Assembly: GCA_022575985.1 (NCBI GenBank)
Contig: JAKSXM010000007.1
Coordinates: 39,868,501 to 39,932,500 of the forward strand
Source of the DNA: Anagrus nilaparvatae
Taxonomy: Eukaryota; Arthropoda; Insecta; Hymenoptera; Mymaridae
DNA length: 64,000 bases
Reading direction: 5' to 3'
Shown here one piece after another: positions 45,931-57,189 of this stretch (its first letter is position 1; each line of letters opens with the position of its first letter). Both the position numbers and the translations under genes were made by a program. The notes under the pieces were generated by a model. It was given only the letters and a program-made list of their open reading frames with translations. It searched no databases and was not told the origin of the DNA.

Positions 45931-47146
45931 CATAAAATGCATTTATTTTTTAAAATAATAGACAGTTATCAATTAAAAAGGCGAAAACATTTAATAAAAA
46001 TTAGAATCGCTCACGTCAAAAAATTTTTTTCCTCGCAGAAGACTTTGTTTCTAAAGTTTTGTTTTTTAAATTAGAAAACTCTTGTTCTTCTTAAAACTAC
46101 AAGACATTCTAGATGGAAATTTTTTGGCGTCAGACAATCAGTGAAAAACTAATAAGTCGTTTTGACTTTGAAAGAGCTTTCTAATTTAAAAAAAATAATA
46201 GCTAAAATTTCTGCATTAAAAACAAATGTTTCGACGTCCGAAAAATCTATGAAAATCTAAGCAAACTTGTTTGTTTTCAAAGGTTTTTAAAAAAATCTAT
46301 TCTGTTTTATTGTCTAATACCCAACAAGAAATTTCAAATTTCCACCGGTTTTTCTGACATTGGAAAATTTTTTTACAATGCAGGAATTTCTCATATTATA
46401 GACAGCTAACATGAATTTGACTCTGGTGTGAAATTTTTTGAATTTCTTAAGACATTAACTTCACTCAGCAATAAAATTCTTTAATTTTTCTCTTATTTAA
46501 AGTCGCCTGTCCTAAATATGAACCAAAATATAATAAAAAGTTATTTTTAATGCATGAAACCACATAAATACAATCACTTACTTTGCATAAAAGCAAAATT
46601 CATTTTTATTTTTTTATCTTAGTTACCTATCCCAAATTTAAACTAAACATTAAAAAAATCGTATTTCTCATGTATCAATCGAATTGAAAGATAGGTTTAA
46701 GTATATTTTAAGCTATTTAGGACAGGTGTCATTAATTTTACTCTTAAGTGAAATTTTTGAATTTTTTAAGACCAAAATTAAATTTTTTAGAAAATTTATA
46801 ATGGGGTATATTCTGTTACATTCAATAATAATTTCTCAGCATCAAAGGTGGACGTGCAAAGATATTTATATTCATTTATTTTTATTTATATATTTATTTA
46901 ACTATATATATATTTATTTATTTATCTTTTTCGACGACTAGATGCAAGTGACAGCATGCAGGAGGGCCTAATATTTAATATATTTTAATTTTATTCTTAT
47001 AACTTTAAGATTAATTGTTTCAGCTTTTATATTTTATTTTTTATTTTTTGCTGCTTAGGCCAATCTTATTTCGAGAAAGATACATTAAAGTCTCTAAAAT
47101 GGAATAAAAAATGAAAGGTTCCTCAATAAGTAATGATACACCGGCT
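45931..47146. other. No gene; minisatellite-like unit at ~46650-46850, (TTTA)n at 46865-46930
   Basis: The block AAAATTTATAATGGGGTATA with TTCTGTTACATTCAATAATA is a lone member of the ~125-bp family that dominates 49.9-59.8 kb. The rest is AT-rich. Confidence 0.5.
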
Positions 47147-47296
47147 CAAGGGGCCGGTAAGGTAGAACAGTTACCGATATTAGTTGTTTGGAAATAATTG
47201 ATTTTGTTGTTAATGTAAAAAAATGAATTTTATTTCATCCACTCCGTAATTAAATTCTGCGTCGATTAAAAAAAAATATCAAAATATCTCAAAACT

Positions 47297-49513
47297 GGTA
47301 GGGTAGGTGGACACTTTTTCCAATTTTTTTTTTTCAAAAATTTTTTTTTCCAAAAATTATTTTTCCAGTTAATACGGGTTTCCAAATTTTTTTTTTCCAA
47401 AAGGTACCTATTTCCAAACAAATTTTTTCCAAAAACAAAAAAAAAATTTTAATCTTAAATATTATTTGATTCTAACTTCATCATATTATATTTTTATTTT
47501 CATTTGTTATATACACAACCTAAATTAGTATTAAAATAAAAATTTGTTAAAAAAATTTAAAATAATCATTTTTTTTTTTTTTGAATTTAAATATATTTAA
47601 ATATATAATAAATTAATCGTAATTTAGATAAACAATAAATTAAATTAAATTTTACAATTTAAAAATTCAAATTTTCAAATAGTTTTAAATTCGTCTAATT
47701 TAATATGGCTGAAATAATTCAATCGTTACTTCACTACAGAGGCTTTCTCTTTTATAAACATTCAGGATCATTAGGAGTTACTAGTCGAGCTTATTAGAGG
47801 TGTAGGAGAATGAATGAATGTGATGCTCGAATTGTAACCAAAGGTGATTCTGAAAATTTAGAGATTTTAAGAGGAGGAAGTGACGATGATCATTTACACG
47901 CACCTAACATTGAAGAAGTGAAAGCTTTAAAAATCACGACATCTATTAAGAGAACAGCAGCTGCTCATCCCGAAGCACCACCAGCACAAATATTACGGTC
48001 TGAGTTGAGAAACGTAAATTCAGGAGCACATATTTTTTTCTTTATAGCTCTAACCTTTTCTTCAGAACATCTTTAACCTTTTACATGATGAAATTTTTTA
48101 TATTAGGACTCCTCGCGGAATTACCAGATAGATTAACCTTGCGAAAAACTATTAGTCGGACACGATTAAAAAATTTACCTTCTAACCCATAAACTATGGA
48201 TGATTTACAAAGGATTCCCACTGATTTTAGAAGTACGCTTAGTGAAGACAATTTTTTACTTTATGATACTTATGAAGACGAAGATTACGAAAATGAATTT
48301 GGAAGAATTATCATATTTGCAACAAATGAAAATTTACGCAATCTTTTTCGTAGTAGGATTTGGTTTGTAGATGGCACATTTAGTTGTGCACCATCTATAT
48401 TTTTCCAAGTTTTCGCTATTCTTGCTGCTGTAAGTCAACCAGCTGCTAGAGGACAGGTCCAAACTCTCGGCCTGCCTTTTGTTTATGCACTTATGGAAAC
48501 AAAACAAGAAGGAGCTTACAGGATAGTTTCCCAAATTATTATTCAACGAGCACGAGAAATTAACCTGGAAATCGCAATGCCAGCTATTATAATGAGTGAC
48601 TTCGAGCTAGCAATCATTAATGCCGCAAGACATCTTATTGGGGTAGAAAGCGTACGCTGTTGTTTCTTTCACCTTGGTCAAAGCATATACAGGCAAGTTC
48701 AAAGTAGAGGATTGCAAATTGCTTACAGCAATCCAGACGATCGTACTATTAGGGATTATGTTCACATGATAATTGCACTTGCCTTAGTCCCAGTGGAAAG
48801 TGTAGAACAATGTTTCCTTCAAATACAAATGAAATACCTGCAGATCTGTTGCCAGTGAGTCAGTATTTTGATGAAACTTACGTTAGAGGAATACCGGCAC
48901 GAGGAAGACGAAGAAGATTGCCCCCTCGTTGCAGCCCAACTTTATGGAACCAGTATAATTCTGTACTTTCCCAAACTGCAAGGACAAATAATATATCTGA
49001 AGGGTACCATAACCGACTTCAAGTTGTAATTGGGAAAAATCATCCTAGCCTTTACGCTTTCTTAGTAGAGCTCAAGAAAGAACAAAGTGATTCAGAAATT
49101 ATGATACGTCAAATTCAAGTGGGGCAGAAGGTTAAAAAAGCCCAAGACCCTAAGAGAAAAAAAAGAGAAGAACAAATTTTTCAAATTGTGTCCAGGTATC
49201 AAGAATATGTTGATAACAACGACGTTTTAACCTATTTGCGAAGTTTGGGCCATAATATAAATTTATAAAGTTTTTACACAAAAATATATATTATAACCTA
49301 TTTTAACTTATTTAATATAAATTTATAGTAAATAAATAAAAGTTTTGACTAAAAAAGTTTTTTTTATTTTTGGAAAAAATTTGTGCAAAAAATTTAATTG
49401 GAAATAATACTTTTTGGAAGAAAAAAAATTTGGAAACCCGTATTAACTGGAAAAATAATTTTTGGAAAAAAAAATCCTTGGAAAAAAAAAATTGGAAAAA
49501 GTGTCTACCAATC
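47297..49513 (+). mobile_element. MULE with ~100-bp TIRs, nearly complete
   Basis: TIRs share ACACTTTTTCCAATTTTTTT and TTTCCAGTTAATACGGGTTT. Flanks CTCAAAACT and CTCAAAATT (8 of 9) fit a 9-bp duplication. Termini (GGTAGG left, CAATC right) match the deletion derivative at 14236-14986. The body is occupied by the transposase pseudogene. Confidence 0.88.
47705..49268 (+). pseudogene. MULE transposase with FLYWCH finger, full-length but decayed
   Basis: Starts at Met 47705. The FLYWCH finger spans HYRGFLFYKHSG to DDDHLHAPN; its central Trp codon is now TAG (47795). After a damaged stretch (47980-48100) come PDRLTLRKTISRTR, LPSNP, a TAA in place of Gln, and DLQRIPTDFRSTL. The DDE core then reads WFVDGTFSCAP (Asp 1), MPAIIMSDFELAIINA (Asp 2, ~48600), CCFFHLGQSIYRQVQ and TNNISEGYHNRL (Glu, ~49000). 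A frameshift near 48815 separates the last part. Length and order match an autonomous MULE. Lesions: two nonsense changes, at least one frameshift and one damaged segment. Confidence 0.92.
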
Positions 49514-50123
49514 CTCAAAATTTACTAGGAAAAAAGTTGGATTTCCCGATTTGATCCGCAATTTTCAAGAAATTTTAAAAAATCCAACTTTTTTACTAGT
49601 AAATTTTGAGCTATTTAGTTATTTTTTTTTTTTTAATCGACGCAGAGTTTAATTACGGAGTGGATTATATAAAATTAAAATTTTTACATTAACAACAAAA
49701 TTAATTATTTCCAAAAAACTAAGGTCGGTAACTGTTTTACTTTACCAACCCGTTAAGTCAACCCGAAGTAATGTAATAAATGGTTCTGGTCTAAGTTGTT
49801 TAAGGTATAAAGGGAGTGGAGTTTTAGTGGGTATAGCACGGTATTTTCGAGGCCGACATAACTGTCAGTTCAGATGCTGAGCAGTATGCGTAATATTTAT
49901 CCACTTCCTTCGCAAAAAAAAATAAAAATAAAAAAAAAATACTAATTTCTGAATGCTATCATTGCATAAAAAGAATTGAAATTACATCTTTTTTATAAAA
50001 TAGGAAATTATTCAAAGAAAAATTATAATGGGGTTTACTCTGCTAATTTCAATACTAATAATTCAATGGTATCATGGCATACTAACAATTGAAATTACAA
50101 CTTTTCTATATAATACGACACTA

Positions 50124-51225
50124 CACTGAAAAACGGGTACTATTGAAGCAATGTCTTAGAAGCGATTGAAATATGCCAATAGAAAATATCATTGATTTGA
50201 TGTCGCCGCTATTAAACGAATGGCTTCTCGCCATCGAATACGGCACTCATGTTTTGATATAAATTTTCGTCAAAATAAATGAGAGTATAAGATTGAATTA
50301 ATAGAGGGCATACAATCAAAATAATTGTTTTTAATATTTTGATTTAACGTTTATAAACATTCAATCAATAGAAATTGATTTCAATTCAATAATATTATTA
50401 ATAACAAAAAAAAGGACGTATTATGCATATGTGTAGGTACTATTCTTTCTCTTTCTATCCTTCTGCGTATTTATTGTTTACTCAGACTATAATTATGGCT
50501 TTTAATGGCACGCGCGGTGTTTTTGTTTATATTATTGCTATTCATTATTACTATTATAAAGAAATGGAATTTCCTAAAAATTATTTATGTTAGATTTAAT
50601 TATTATTTTTAAATATGCATTCGCTATACCTAGATATGCATAAATTACTCTTAATATTAACAGGAGTGGGAAAATTATTACCTGTAACATATAGTCTTCA
50701 AAATTTTTTTAATAAATCAAAGTGTCCTGTTAGAGTAGTGGATAACAAAGCTGTCTGTCACCCCAGAGGTCTATGGCTCGAATCCCGGAGAGGTCATCAA
50801 ATTTTTAATCAGTTTTTTTTAATGGATAATTAATTTTAAAAAAATAATTTAAGTGTAAAAACGTTAAAAATATGTTATAATAACTAATAAAAAAATAAAA
50901 AAAAATAAATAAATAAATAAATTAAAAAAAAAAAAAAATTGTAAAGTATATTTAAAAAAAAATAAACAAGCGGGGGAGACAATAAACAAGTAAATATAAG
51001 AATAAAATATTAAATGTAAATATAAAATAAAAGAAAATAAAAAAATAAATTGTTTCTTATTTTCTGTTAATAAATATACATTGAAATGATAATATTAAAA
51101 ATCATTTCAAAATAGTTTTAAATATTTGAAATAATTCCAATTTCGCCATTGAATTAATGATATTTATCATTGGCATATATCAATTGCTTCTTAGTCATTG
51201 CTTCAATTTCTTCGGTTTTTCAGTG
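50124..51225. mobile_element. 1.1 kb TIR element with TA target
   Basis: Starts CACTGAAAAAC, ends GTTTTTCAGTG, flanked by TA. Removing it plus one TA rebuilds a normal minisatellite unit (GACACTATTTGAAAAAAATT). Arms are similar for ~80 bases (AATTGAAGCAATG, ATATGCCAAT). A TA target fits Tc1/mariner-like elements. It contains a SINE at 50720-50822. Confidence 0.8.
50720..50822 (+). repeat. tRNA-derived SINE-like copy 2
   Basis: GTGTCCTGTTAGAGTAGTGG (A-box part) and TATGGCTCGAATCCCGG (good B box), then GGTCATCAA and a TCAGTTTTTTTT tail. Homologous to 3979-4080. Confidence 0.6.
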
Positions 51226-52292
51226 TATTTGAAAAAAATTTATCATGGCTTATATTCTGCTACATTTGATACTATTCTGAATGCTATGATTGCATAAAAA
51301 TATTTGAATTTAAAAGTTTTCTGTAAAAAAGAACACTATTCAAAGAGAATTAGTAGAATATCTTTTGCTGCATTAAGTACTTATATTTCAAATTTTCTAA
51401 AAAACGGGAAACTATTTGAGAAAAATCTAAAGTAAGATATATTCTGCTAACTTCAATACTAATATTTCAATGCTATCATTGTATAATAACAATTTAAATT
51501 ACAAGTTTTTTATAAAACGTGACACTTTAAAAAGAAAATTTATATTATTGTATACTCTACATTTAATACTAATATCTGAATACTATCATTGCCTCCTAAA
51601 TATAATTAAAATTGTAAATATTCTATAAAAGAGGTCACAAATTGAAGAGAAATATTAATTGGGTATATTCTGTTACATTCAATACTAATATCTGATTGTT
51701 AACATTACTTAAAAACAATTAAAATGACAACTTTTAAGAACACTCTTCTAAGAATATGTATAATAACCCTCGTGGAAAAAAAAACGTAACATCCCATAAT
51801 TTCCCATAATATCCCATAATATCTCCATTTTTTGGCACATAATATGGGATAATATGAGATATTATGGGATAATGTCTCATAAATGAGCAAAAAAAAATAA
51901 ATGAAAAAAAAAAGTAAAATTATCATTAGAACATTAATATTAGGTTTGATAGGCAATATAGGTGGCAGTAATAAAAAGTATATTAATATAATTATATTCT
52001 GAAGGCAAAATTATTTAATTTTTTTTATTCAATTTAAGATTTTAAGTTTTAGAAAGAAAAGACAATCTTGATTTTATTCTTGTTAAGATACTTGATTAAT
52101 TATAATTATAAATTTGTTAAAAATTTTAAAATAATTTTGTATTTAGGACAAAGAAAATAAATTTTATAATGAATTTTAAGAAAATCCAATATTTGTTATC
52201 GCTCGATAATAAGGAGAGTAATAAATTTCATAATATTAAAAAACGTCCTTTTTCGAGCATAATGATGTTTATTGATTAGATTTTAATGAATT

Positions 52293-52328
52293 CCGAGCTT
52301 TCGATCCACATAGGATCTTTATCAAGGC
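52293..52328 (-). ncRNA. Hammerhead-like stem-loop of a Penelope-like element
   Basis: On the minus strand: CTTGATAAA, stem GATCC, loop TATGT, stem GGATC, GAAA, GCTCGG. This follows the hammerhead core order (CTGATGA, stem II, GAAA, stem III), but with TTGATAA in place of CTGATGA, so self-cleavage is doubtful. It lies downstream of the endonuclease frame, as in Penelope-like pLTRs. Confidence 0.45.
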
Positions 52329-52841
52329 TAGAAATATAATAACCTAATGTAATACATTTCTTAAAATTAAAATAAGTTAAAAGACTTACATATAGATGTT
52401 TTCAAAATATATCAACAAATTATATAAATATCATTTAGAGAATTTTAGTACAGCAAACAAAAAGTTATGTTAAACGTAACCTAAAACAAATTATAAATAA
52501 ATTACTTATAAAAATATGAAAATTTTAGCGAACTTTGGTTACCCTAATATTACTGGAAAATCTGGATAATAGAGTACAGTGCATACTTAACAATAAAAAT
52601 ACAAAATTACTATTAATAAATAAATAACAATAAGAATATAAAAATGTATCGTAAAAATATTTTCTCGATGTGATGCAGTTGTTATGTTGATCAGCTGGGA
52701 ATTTGAAAAAATATATGATGCATAAACGTATAAGTATAGACATCTATCAAATATATTAATCAATATTAATCAAAAAAATTTCTCAAATGATAAGGTACGA
52801 AGGTAAGGTAGATGTATTGTTTGTAAACAATGAATAAAAAT

Positions 52842-53510
52842 TCATATATTCTTTTTCATTTTATGGATGTTTGATAAATATGGTTTAAACATTCTTTCAG
52901 AGTCAGCTTGTTCATTGATAGCATTCTCATACATGTTAATATGTAAATACTCACTAGTTTTTCTCTTGTGATAATTAGACTCATGGTCAGGAATTTTAAA
53001 CTTTACCCATGAGAAATCATGTTTAGTCGTCTTAAAATGTTTGAATACCACTTTATCATCATTAGTTTCATCTTGTTTACCTTTTTCAACATTACTGTCA
53101 GTATTATCAGTCTCCTTATAATTTGGAGGATTTTCGATGACAACGCGTCTCTTCGGCCTTATTCGGGATGGAATAACTATTTTTTCATTTTTACTTTTTT
53201 CTTTTTTTAAAACTGCATTTATAGGTGCTCTATGTTCACCAAGCCTTATACCCACCTCTCTCTTGGTCTCACCAATATAAGTAGCTGGACACTCAGAGCA
53301 ATTAATTTTATAAACCACTCCAAGTTTTTTCTCCTTGGGTATCTTATCTTCAGCTTTTATAATTATATTGTTATCACTCAAATTATTTCTAATCAACGGT
53401 ATGGCTAATAAGTTGTTTCTCTTACAGCATTTGTTTATATCATCATAAAAACCATCTACGAAGGGAACGCATAATTTTGGTTTCCTTATGTCTACAGATC
53501 TTTTTATATC
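52842..53510 (-). pseudogene. Penelope-like GIY-YIG endonuclease domain
   Basis: High to low coordinates: DIRKPKLCVPFVDGFYDDIN, NLLAIPLIRNNLSDNN, then GVVYKINCSECPATYIGETK and REVGIRLGEHR, the GIY-YIG nuclease with its Cys pair and Arg/Glu-His. VVFKHFKTTKHDF and EYLHINMYENAINEQ follow, then a stop at 52842. The domain nicks target DNA for retrotransposition. It is open throughout from ~53510 to the stop, but its reverse transcriptase is displaced and inverted upstream. The last ~140 residues match the usual C-terminus of this class. Confidence 0.92.
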
Positions 53511-53584
53511 TTTTTATACATGTTAATATGTAAATACTCACTAGTTTTTCTCTTGTGATAATTATTATTGATAATTATTATTTA

Positions 53585-54117
53585 TTCGCCAATGTGCCAA
53601 CTGAATTGGTTAAGTCAGGTATTGAGAGAAGATACGAACAAATGAGGAAGCACACGATCATACCCCTTGATGAATTTTTCAAGGCTATAGATTTCCTGAG
53701 TAACAACACATTCCTCCAGTTTAACAAAAAATTCTATAGACAGTTATACGGCACTCCTATGGACACAGCTGTATCTTCAGCGTTTGCAGATATTGTCATG
53801 TCCAACCTCGAGGTACATTGCTTGAGTATTATTGATTTCAAGCCAATATTTTATTATCGTTACGTTGATGATATTATTACTTGTATCCCAAGAAGTAAAG
53901 TTATGCACTTGTTGAGTATTTTCAATTCCTACCACCCTAAACTACAATTCACACATGAGATTGAACATGAAAATAAAATTAACTTCATGGATGTCACATT
54001 AACCAGAACAGATAATAAAATATTACATAATTGGTACAGGAAGCCTATTTCATCTTTAAGGTATATAAATTTTAGGTCTGGACACACTAAACATCAAAAA
54101 ATAGGTATCATTTATTG
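53585..54117 (+). pseudogene. Penelope-like reverse transcriptase, inverted segment
   Basis: Plus-strand frame with LFANVPTELVKSGIERRYEQ, NTFLQFNKKFYRQLYGTPMD (motif B, normally GTPMG, here Asp), FYYRYVDDIITCIPRSK (YVDD catalytic box, ~53855-53880) and FMDVTLTRTDNKILHNWYRK. N-terminal RT motifs are missing. The segment points opposite to the endonuclease and is mirrored by 54120-54410. It is flanked at its left end by a 48-bp copy of endonuclease sequence (53517-53564). Confidence 0.9.
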
Positions 54118-54119
54118 TT

Positions 54120-54410
54120 TAATTGAAGTTAATTTTATTTTCATGTTCAATCTCATGTGTGAATTGTAGTTTAGGATGGTAGGAATTGAAAATACTCAAC
54201 AAGTGCATAACTTTACTTCTTGGGATACAAGTAATAATATCATCAACGTAACGATAATAAAATATTGGCTTGAAATCAATAATACTCAAGCAATGTGCCT
54301 CGAGGTTGGACATGACAATATCTGAAAACGCTGAAGATACAGCTGAAATCTATAGCCTTGAAAAATTCATCAAGGGGTATGATCGTGTGCTTCCTCATTT
54401 GTTCGTATCT
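54120..54410 (-). pseudogene. Penelope-like reverse transcriptase, inverted duplicate with deletion
   Basis: Minus-strand copy of the same RT part: RYEQMRKHTIIPLDEFFKAI, a 24-codon gap where the other copy has NTFLQF...GTPMDT, then AVSSAFSDIVMSNLEAHC and YRYVDDIITCIP to KINF. It is nearly identical to the plus copy, so the duplication is recent. It points the same way as the endonuclease, so this is likely the original orientation. Confidence 0.9.
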
Positions 54411-54690
54411 ACATTTGTTCTTATTTTCTCAAAAATTACAATTTTAGCAGCAATTGTAAAATTGGTCCTTTTTGGCAAAAAATGCACATTTGATTTACTA
54501 ACTATAGCGATGAGAGAATCAGTGATAAAAAATTGCGGTTTACGGGGAATGAAAGGTAGTACTTATACAAAAAAAATGAGACTAAAAGGTAGTATTTTGG
54601 TAGAATTGCAATATGACAGCGTTTTTTGGAGAATTGCCTAAAAACCCTATCTTATAACATTGTTATAGAATTGAGACCTGCGTTTCTCGG
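54411..54690 (+). repeat. Dispersed repeat family X, copy 3
   Basis: CTAACTATAGCGATGAGAGA, GTGATAAAAAATTGCGG, TTACGGGGAATGAAAGG, CCTAAAAACCCTATCTTATA in order. It continues directly from the RT fragment. Confidence 0.5.
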
Positions 54691-55380
54691 CCAAGAAGGC
54701 GCGTTGGAATAAACGAAAGTAGTTTTCAGTATTTTTCCAACATATTTAAGTCATCCATTGTAATTTACGATTCTCGCTATAAAATCCAAAAATTTTCGGA
54801 AAAAAGGGGTGTTTTTGGTGTTTTAAGGGTCTTTAATGCATTTTCGGACTCTGAGGACCTCATTTTCGAGTTTAGCTACACCAAGAACATATAAGGTAAT
54901 ATAAAAAACGTATTTTGAAAAAAAATTTTGTCGTTCACATCAATTGTCGGCGTTAGACAGCCGTTTGAGAGCTACCCTGGGTTTGTGCGACCCCTAAATC
55001 GTTCTCAAATGAGCTGAAAATTGGAATGGGATCATTTTGCCACCTAAACTTCAATATACTTCAGGAAGAATATTTTTGGAGCACTTTTTTTTTGTGAACA
55101 ACCCTAATGGAACATACTTAGTAACTACTTCACCCGTTAGGTTTTTGGACGAAAATTTGGAATGGAAAAATTTTTTATTTAATTTTTAAAAATTTAAATG
55201 CATATATGTATCATTTCAATTTGACGTGCCAAAAAGCAAACGGCTACCATCCTAACTCAAAATACCTTTGTCCGATTTTCTCCAAATTTTAAACACATTT
55301 TTATTCTTTCTATACTTTTTTGAAAAAATACCATGAAAAAAAATTTATTAAATTTACGATTGTTTTTCAAATCTTCATAC
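54691..55380. other. No gene recognised
   Basis: Moderately AT-rich, looks like decayed dispersed repeat. No frame or repeat assigned. Confidence 0.35.
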
Positions 55381-56049
55381 CTCCCTCAGGAATCGTCGTT
55401 TAACCAAATATAATAAAGTTTTATGACTAATTTTTTAGGATAAAAAAACGCCTGTTTAACGATTTTTCCAATTAAGAAAGCATTTTTTAATTTCCTAACT
55501 AAAAATATGGATTTAACGTCTCAAAAAATCCCTAGAGACCGTTTTAACATGGAACATGTTCATTGGATGGGGTATTTGAAAAATTCCGGCTCGGGAGGGG
55601 GGGGGGGAAATGGATTTAGAATATTTTCGATTTAGGGACCTTTTAGGGTGCAGAAGTACCTAGGGAGCATTGGTGCAGAATTTTTAAAGAATTTACTGTA
55701 AAAATTAATAAAAAATAAATTCATATTATTTAAAAAACAATAATAATTTGAAAATGTAATTAATTTTGTTCACTTTGATGTCTAAGCAGCATGATTTATA
55801 TAATAAAAATTTAAATATAAATATTAGGATATAAATATTGATATTATGAACACAATAGATACATTATTATCAGTGTTATAAGTGAACATATTCCATGCTC
55901 GTTGGTTGTGTAGTTACGCAAACCGGTAATAAATTTTTTTAATTGAATAAAATAAAGTTTTACGGTTTTCATTTTTCAAGATGAAAAAACACCTATTTTC
56001 CGAATTTCCCGCAATCGCAAACGTTTTTTCACGTTCGTGAACAAAATTA

Positions 56050-56266
56050 GGCCTAGTCTACATAACCGCACCGCACGGCGCAGCCCAATGCTATTGGTAT
56101 AGGAGCTACGTGACGCCGCAAACGCAAGCCTATGTTAAACTCTGTAAAAGTGAGTCGCAACCGCAAGCGCAATTGCGGCGCGATTGCGACACACTTTTAC
56201 GGAGTTTGGAGAACCAGCCTAATAGCATTGGGTTGCGACATGTGGTGCGGTAATGTAGACTAGGTT
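56050..56266. mobile_element. PIF/Harbinger-type MITE 1 (217 bp)
   Basis: Starts GGCCTAGTCTACATAACCGC and ends with the approximate complement; TTA on both sides. The GC-rich body has CGCAACCGCAAGCGCAA. The TTA target and GG...TCTACA termini fit PIF/Harbinger. Confidence 0.85.
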
Positions 56267-56269
56267 TTA

Positions 56270-56390
56270 GGGTGGTTCTACAAAAGCCGTAAATGGGGTT
56301 CGAAACCGCAAGCGCAGTCACAACGCAACGCGCACAACACAACAGGCATGCGCACAACACAATTTTGATTTGGCGTTTGTAGAATCAGCC
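56270..56390. mobile_element. PIF/Harbinger-type MITE 2 (121 bp)
   Basis: Starts GGGTGGTTCTACAAA, ends TTTGTAGAATCAGCC, flanked by TTA shared with both neighbours. Body CGCAACGCGCACAACACAAC. Confidence 0.85.
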
Positions 56391-56393
56391 TTA

Positions 56394-56571
56394 GGTCCCA
56401 TCTACAGAAAACGTAAAACTGAGGCGCACCGCAAGCGTGAGCACAACGCAATGCGCAGAAGAAGATTTTGTGTATTTGGAGTTGCGCAGGAGCCAAAATT
56501 AGTTTCTGCGCATTGCGTTGCGCTTACGCTTGCGGTTGCGGCTACCTTTTACGGCTTCTTTAGATGGAGCC
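56394..56571. mobile_element. PIF/Harbinger-type MITE 3 (178 bp)
   Basis: Starts GGTCCCATCTACAGAAAACG, ends TTTAGATGGAGCC, TTA flanks. Subterminal CGCACCGCAAGCG and its inverse CGCTTGCGGTTGCG. Frames on both strands in 56130-56639 are translations of these MITEs. Confidence 0.85.
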
Positions 56572-56890
56572 TTAGCGATTTAGTGCCCCAAAGAACCCAC
56601 AGGAATCGTTGTTTAACTGAATATAATAAATTTTTATGATTTTAATTTTTTATAATAAAAAAACGCCTGTTTTGCGATTTTTCCGATTAAGAAAGCATTT
56701 TTTCAATTTTTTAACAAAAAATATCGATTCAGCGCCCCAAAAAAACCCCAGATACCGTTTTTTATGTGAATAAAATAATGTTTTACGATTTTGACTTTTC
56801 AGAATGAAAAAACACCTATTTTCCGAGTTTCCCGCAAACGCATACGTTTTTTCACATTCCTGACCAAAAATTCAACGCCCCAAAAAACCC

Positions 56891-57189
56891 CCAGTTTTAA
56901 CTTAAATTGTAAAATAACAATTATTTACATATTTTTTATTTTCAAGTTAAAAGATATAGTTAAGAACCCCTTCTAGAAAGGCTTCTGGCGGATAGAATAT
57001 ATTTCTCTGGCGGATAACTTTACATTCATAAAAATGAATAAAACAAAATTTTTTTAATACTACTTTAGTGTACTTATTCACCACAAAAAATTTTTCTATT
57101 ATCTCTTTCCGTTTTCTTGTAAAAAAATTTAAAGTTTTCATTCAAAAACCTAGCGCGCGAAGTAGATTTGATGTACAAATTATAATGTT
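56891..57189. other. No gene seen
   Basis: AT-rich spacer inside the 5.8 kb element. Confidence 0.35.

Larger units (their letters stand above)
47147..49757. mobile_element. Long-TIR element split by a MULE
   Basis: Left ~47147-47300 (GAACAGTTACCGATATTAG, TCCACTCCGTAATTAAA, GCGTCGATTAAAAAA) is inverted at ~49540-49757. The left arm is interrupted by the MULE; its remaining part (AAATTTACTAGGAAAAAAG) lies beyond the MULE and still pairs with the right arm. Non-coding. Confidence 0.82.
55381..56890. repeat. ~170-bp tandem repeats around AATCGTTGTTTAAC
   Basis: Units with AATCGTCGTTTAACC, TAAAAAAACGCCTGTTT, CGATTTTTCC.ATTAAGAAAG and CGCCCCAAAAAA appear at 55385-55560, partly at 55930-56046, at 56575-56745 and 56750-56890. 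A G11 tract sits at 55597-55607. Interrupted by three MITEs. Confidence 0.65.

Noticed and set aside
53555..54169. RT frame as an intact gene
   Set aside because: It lacks the N-terminal RT motifs, has Asp for Gly in GTPMG, and ends at an inversion joint.
56130..56639. Cys/Arg-rich frames on both strands
   Set aside because: They are readings of the three GC-rich Harbinger MITEs.
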